Positions 62,231 to 64,000 of a stretch of 64,000 nt of DNA are shown here, in pieces. Both the position numbers and the translations under genes were made by a program. Position 1 is the first letter of the stretch. Each line of letters opens with the position of its first letter. The notes below the pieces were generated by a model, which was not told the origin of the DNA, made no database searches, and saw only the letters and a program-made list of their open reading frames with translations. Source of the DNA: Neobacillus niacini (GTDB taxonomy: Bacteria > Bacillota > Bacilli > Bacillales > Cytobacillaceae); contig NZ_JAMBOB010000004.1 of the NCBI RefSeq assembly GCF_023715415.1, positions 310,001-374,000 on the forward strand, read 5' to 3'.

Positions 62231-62707
62231 ATGGAGTTAGTTGTAAAGAGGATGACGGAGGAATACGCTAAACAGATCCTTACTTGGAAATACGAAGCCC
62301 CCTATGATTTTTATAATAACGAAGAAAGCTCTGAATCTCTTATTGAATTACTAGAAAACCCTTATTATGCGGTGTTGAATACTGACGAGACACTTATTGG
62401 ATTCTTTTGTATTGGCAGCGCAGCTCAAGTGCCATTTGGCAACACTGTAGGTGCTTATTCCGAGGATATAAATGATATCGGAATTGGAATGAACCCTTCC
62501 TTAACCGGTCAAGGTTTTGGAGTGGAATTCTTCTCATTCATCCTTTCCTATATTCTAGAAACCTACAAAGTTGATTCTCTCAGATTAACGGTTGCAGATT
62601 TTAACCAAAGAGCGATCCACCTTTATACGAAACTTGGATTTGTTAAAAAAATGGAGTTTAGTAGAGGCGTTATCAAATTTATTACCATGGTAAAGAATGA
62701 AAAATAG
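62231..62707 (+). CDS. GNAT-family N-acetyltransferase
   Basis: 158 residues, single GNAT domain. Acetyl-CoA loop in GIGMNPSLTGQGFGVEFFSFIL and DFNQRAIHLYTKLGFVKK near the C-terminus. GGGAGGA precedes the ATG. Substrate unknown. Confidence 0.88.
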   Translation: MELVVKRMTEEYAKQILTWKYEAPYDFYNNEESSESLIELLENPYYAVLNTDETLIGFFCIGSAAQVPFGNTVGAYSEDINDIGIGMNPSLTGQGFGVEFFSFILSYILETYKVDSLRLTVADFNQRAIHLYTKLGFVKKMEFSRGVIKFITMVKNEK

Positions 62708-62735
62708 CCGAGGACAATTTGTCTTCGGCCTTATT
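62707..62735. terminator. Bidirectional terminator
   Basis: GCCGAGGACAA / TTGTCTTCGGC stem between the convergent GNAT and GGDEF-EAL genes; overlaps the stop codons. Confidence 0.85.
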
Positions 62736-64000
62736 GAAATCTTTCCTGCAGTCCCTGTTGTTTAGACGTAAAAAATGTCTCAACTTGTTCAACACTCGTT
62801 GGCCTGCTAAAATAATATCCCTGCATGTTATGGCAGCCAATGCTGCATAGAAATTGATATTGTTCTAGCTCCTCCACGCCCTCTGCTACCACATTCATTC
62901 CCAAGTTTCTTCCCATCGCAACCAAGGTGCGACAGATAGAGCGCTGGTTCTTATTCTCCAAGCCTTCAATAAACGATTTATCAATCTTAATCGTATTAAA
63001 TGGATATTGGACAAGATAACTAATCGAAGAATAGCCGACACCAAAATCATCAAGAATAAGATCGACTCCAATACCCTGTAAATCTTTTATCGTATTTAAC
63101 GTTTTCTGAACATTGGTCATCGCCGTTCGCTCTGTGATTTCTATTTTGAGTAAATGGGACGGTAAATCATAGCGTTCCAAGGTATCTTTTACATTTGGAA
63201 GGAACGATTCAAGATTGATTTGTCTTGCTGGCACATTAATCGACACATAAAACGGCGGCAAGTTTTTACCTGCCCATTTCTTACGCTGTCTGCAGGCAGT
63301 TTCCAGGACCCAATTGCTTATTTTTACGATGAGATCCGACTCTTCGGCAATTTGAATAAATTCTCCTGGGGATATTGCCCCTAAAACAGGATGATTCCAA
63401 CGAAGGAGTGCCTCCACCCCAATCACTTGTTTTCCGTAAACATCAACAATTGGTTGATAGTCCAAGGATAATTCATTCTTTTCAATCGCTCTATGAAGGT
63501 ATTGTTCAAGCAGAAGTTTCCGCGAAAGACTTGTCGACATTCCCAATTCATATGGCTGGATTCCCACACCGCTTTCCTTTGCAAGATACATCGCATGATC
63601 AGCCTTCTGAATCAATCCTTCTGCCTCATACCCATGATCTGGAAAAATGCTCATCCCAATACTTGCGCTTAGTACATACTCATTTCCGAGCAGCCTGATT
63701 GGCTTTGCAATGATTCCATTTATCCTCGCAGCCGTTTCAAGAAGGTCTTCTTTTGTGGTCAGGTTAGTAAGCAAAATGACAAACTCATCGCCGCCTTGGC
63801 GTGAAATAATATCGTCATCTCTTAAACTCACCTTCAACCTCTCCGCTATCACCTGTAATACTTTATCACCCATTTTATGGCCCAAAGAATCATTAATATT
63901 TTTGAATCGATCAAGATCGAGGAATAAAACTCCAACCATTTTTTTCCTTTCCCTTGCTTCCGTTAACGCTTTATGGAGATCATGATCCAATTTCCGTCTA
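62731..64000 (-). CDS. GGDEF-EAL cyclic-di-GMP protein, N-terminus outside window
   Basis: At least 423 residues; the reading frame is open to the window edge (RRKLDHDLHKAL, the usual first part of a GGDEF domain), so the N-terminal sensory part is missing. GGDEF domain: FLDLDRFKNINDSLGHKMGD and intact RQGGDEFVILL active site. EAL domain: GVEALLRWNHP, INVPARQ, DDFGVGYSSISYL, IKIDKSFI and AEGVEELEQ, all consistent with an active phosphodiesterase. It may make or degrade cyclic di-GMP; the balance cannot be read from sequence. Confidence 0.93.
   Translation of the reverse strand, partial: RRKLDHDLHKALTEARERKKMVGVLFLDLDRFKNINDSLGHKMGDKVLQVIAERLKVSLRDDDIISRQGGDEFVILLTNLTTKEDLLETAARINGIIAKPIRLLGNEYVLSASIGMSIFPDHGYEAEGLIQKADHAMYLAKESGVGIQPYELGMSTSLSRKLLLEQYLHRAIEKNELSLDYQPIVDVYGKQVIGVEALLRWNHPVLGAISPGEFIQIAEESDLIVKISNWVLETACRQRKKWAGKNLPPFYVSINVPARQINLESFLPNVKDTLERYDLPSHLLKIEITERTAMTNVQKTLNTIKDLQGIGVDLILDDFGVGYSSISYLVQYPFNTIKIDKSFIEGLENKNQRSICRTLVAMGRNLGMNVVAEGVEELEQYQFLCSIGCHNMQGYYFSRPTSVEQVETFFTSKQQGLQERFQ

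Noticed and set aside
1..64000. CRISPR arrays, tRNA or rRNA genes, prophage genes, intact insertion sequences
   Set aside because: None could be seen; the repeats present are intergenic palindromes without regular spacers.

Overview
The window is chromosomal DNA from an endospore-forming Bacillaceae species (Bacillus sensu lato; the genus cannot be fixed from sequence alone). Most genes have direct Bacillus subtilis counterparts: ykoFEDC under a TPP riboswitch, yugG/yugH (alaR/alaT), ytcD-ytbD-ytbE, cwlJ, a sleB-type gene, purU, and a Fur-controlled siderophore system. Spore germination and mother-cell wall hydrolases are present. Shine-Dalgarno sites are strong, starts are often TTG or GTG, and intergenic sequence is AT-rich. 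I see no rRNA, tRNA, CRISPR array, prophage or intact insertion sequence.

Layout. 0-3.3 kb: thiamine-precursor ECF transporter operon (minus strand) behind a TPP riboswitch. 3.4-9.5 kb: a 1998-residue secreted multidomain protein (lamin-tail domain, PHP-type metallohydrolase, OB-like and Ig-like modules). 9.7-18.6 kb: HupE/UreJ-like membrane protein, a molybdopterin oxidoreductase bracketed by 32-bp direct repeats, an ECF sigma factor coupled to a repeat protein, an MhqR-type quinone-responsive dioxygenase, small membrane-anchored proteins and a second sigma-like factor. 18.8-24.3 kb: RND efflux pump, acetyltransferase and VanZ-like protein. Between 3.3 and 24.3 kb nine intergenic loci carry a palindromic repeat with core GGTGACAGGCACC; I found none in the other 40 kb. 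24.3-35.5 kb: alaR-alaT, DMT permease, a SPOR/glucosaminidase without signal peptide behind a SigK-like promoter, sporulation-type histidine kinase, MOSC protein, MsrAB, 2-hydroxyacid dehydrogenase, YitT protein, three small unknown genes and a secreted glycerophosphodiesterase that seems to start at CTG. 35.5-40.8 kb: Fur-regulated ferredoxin-NADP reductase divergent from a hydroxamate-type siderophore ABC operon. 40.8-47.6 kb: cwlJ, ytcD/ytbDE with a repeat operator, a PhnA/YjdM-like protein, a group of small membrane proteins, and an FMN reductase with the same MhqR-like promoter design as the dioxygenase. 47.8-51.3 kb: overlapping operon of glycosyltransferase, tandem degenerate protein kinase with a cationic tail, and sugar-nucleotide epimerase. 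51.4-57.5 kb: HTH-TPR regulator, large secreted subtilase, SleB-like hydrolase. 57.5-64 kb: two-component system divergent from a CPBP protease, purU, a phosphoesterase, an acetyltransferase and a truncated GGDEF-EAL protein.

The genes show several local circuits: thiamine sensing at ykoF, iron sensing at 36.6-36.9 kb, electrophile/quinone sensing at two sites 31 kb apart, and probable self-regulation at ytcD and at the two-component locus. The best candidates for something little described are the kinase/glycosyltransferase/epimerase operon, the sigma factor-repeat protein pair, and the dispersed palindromic repeat family.
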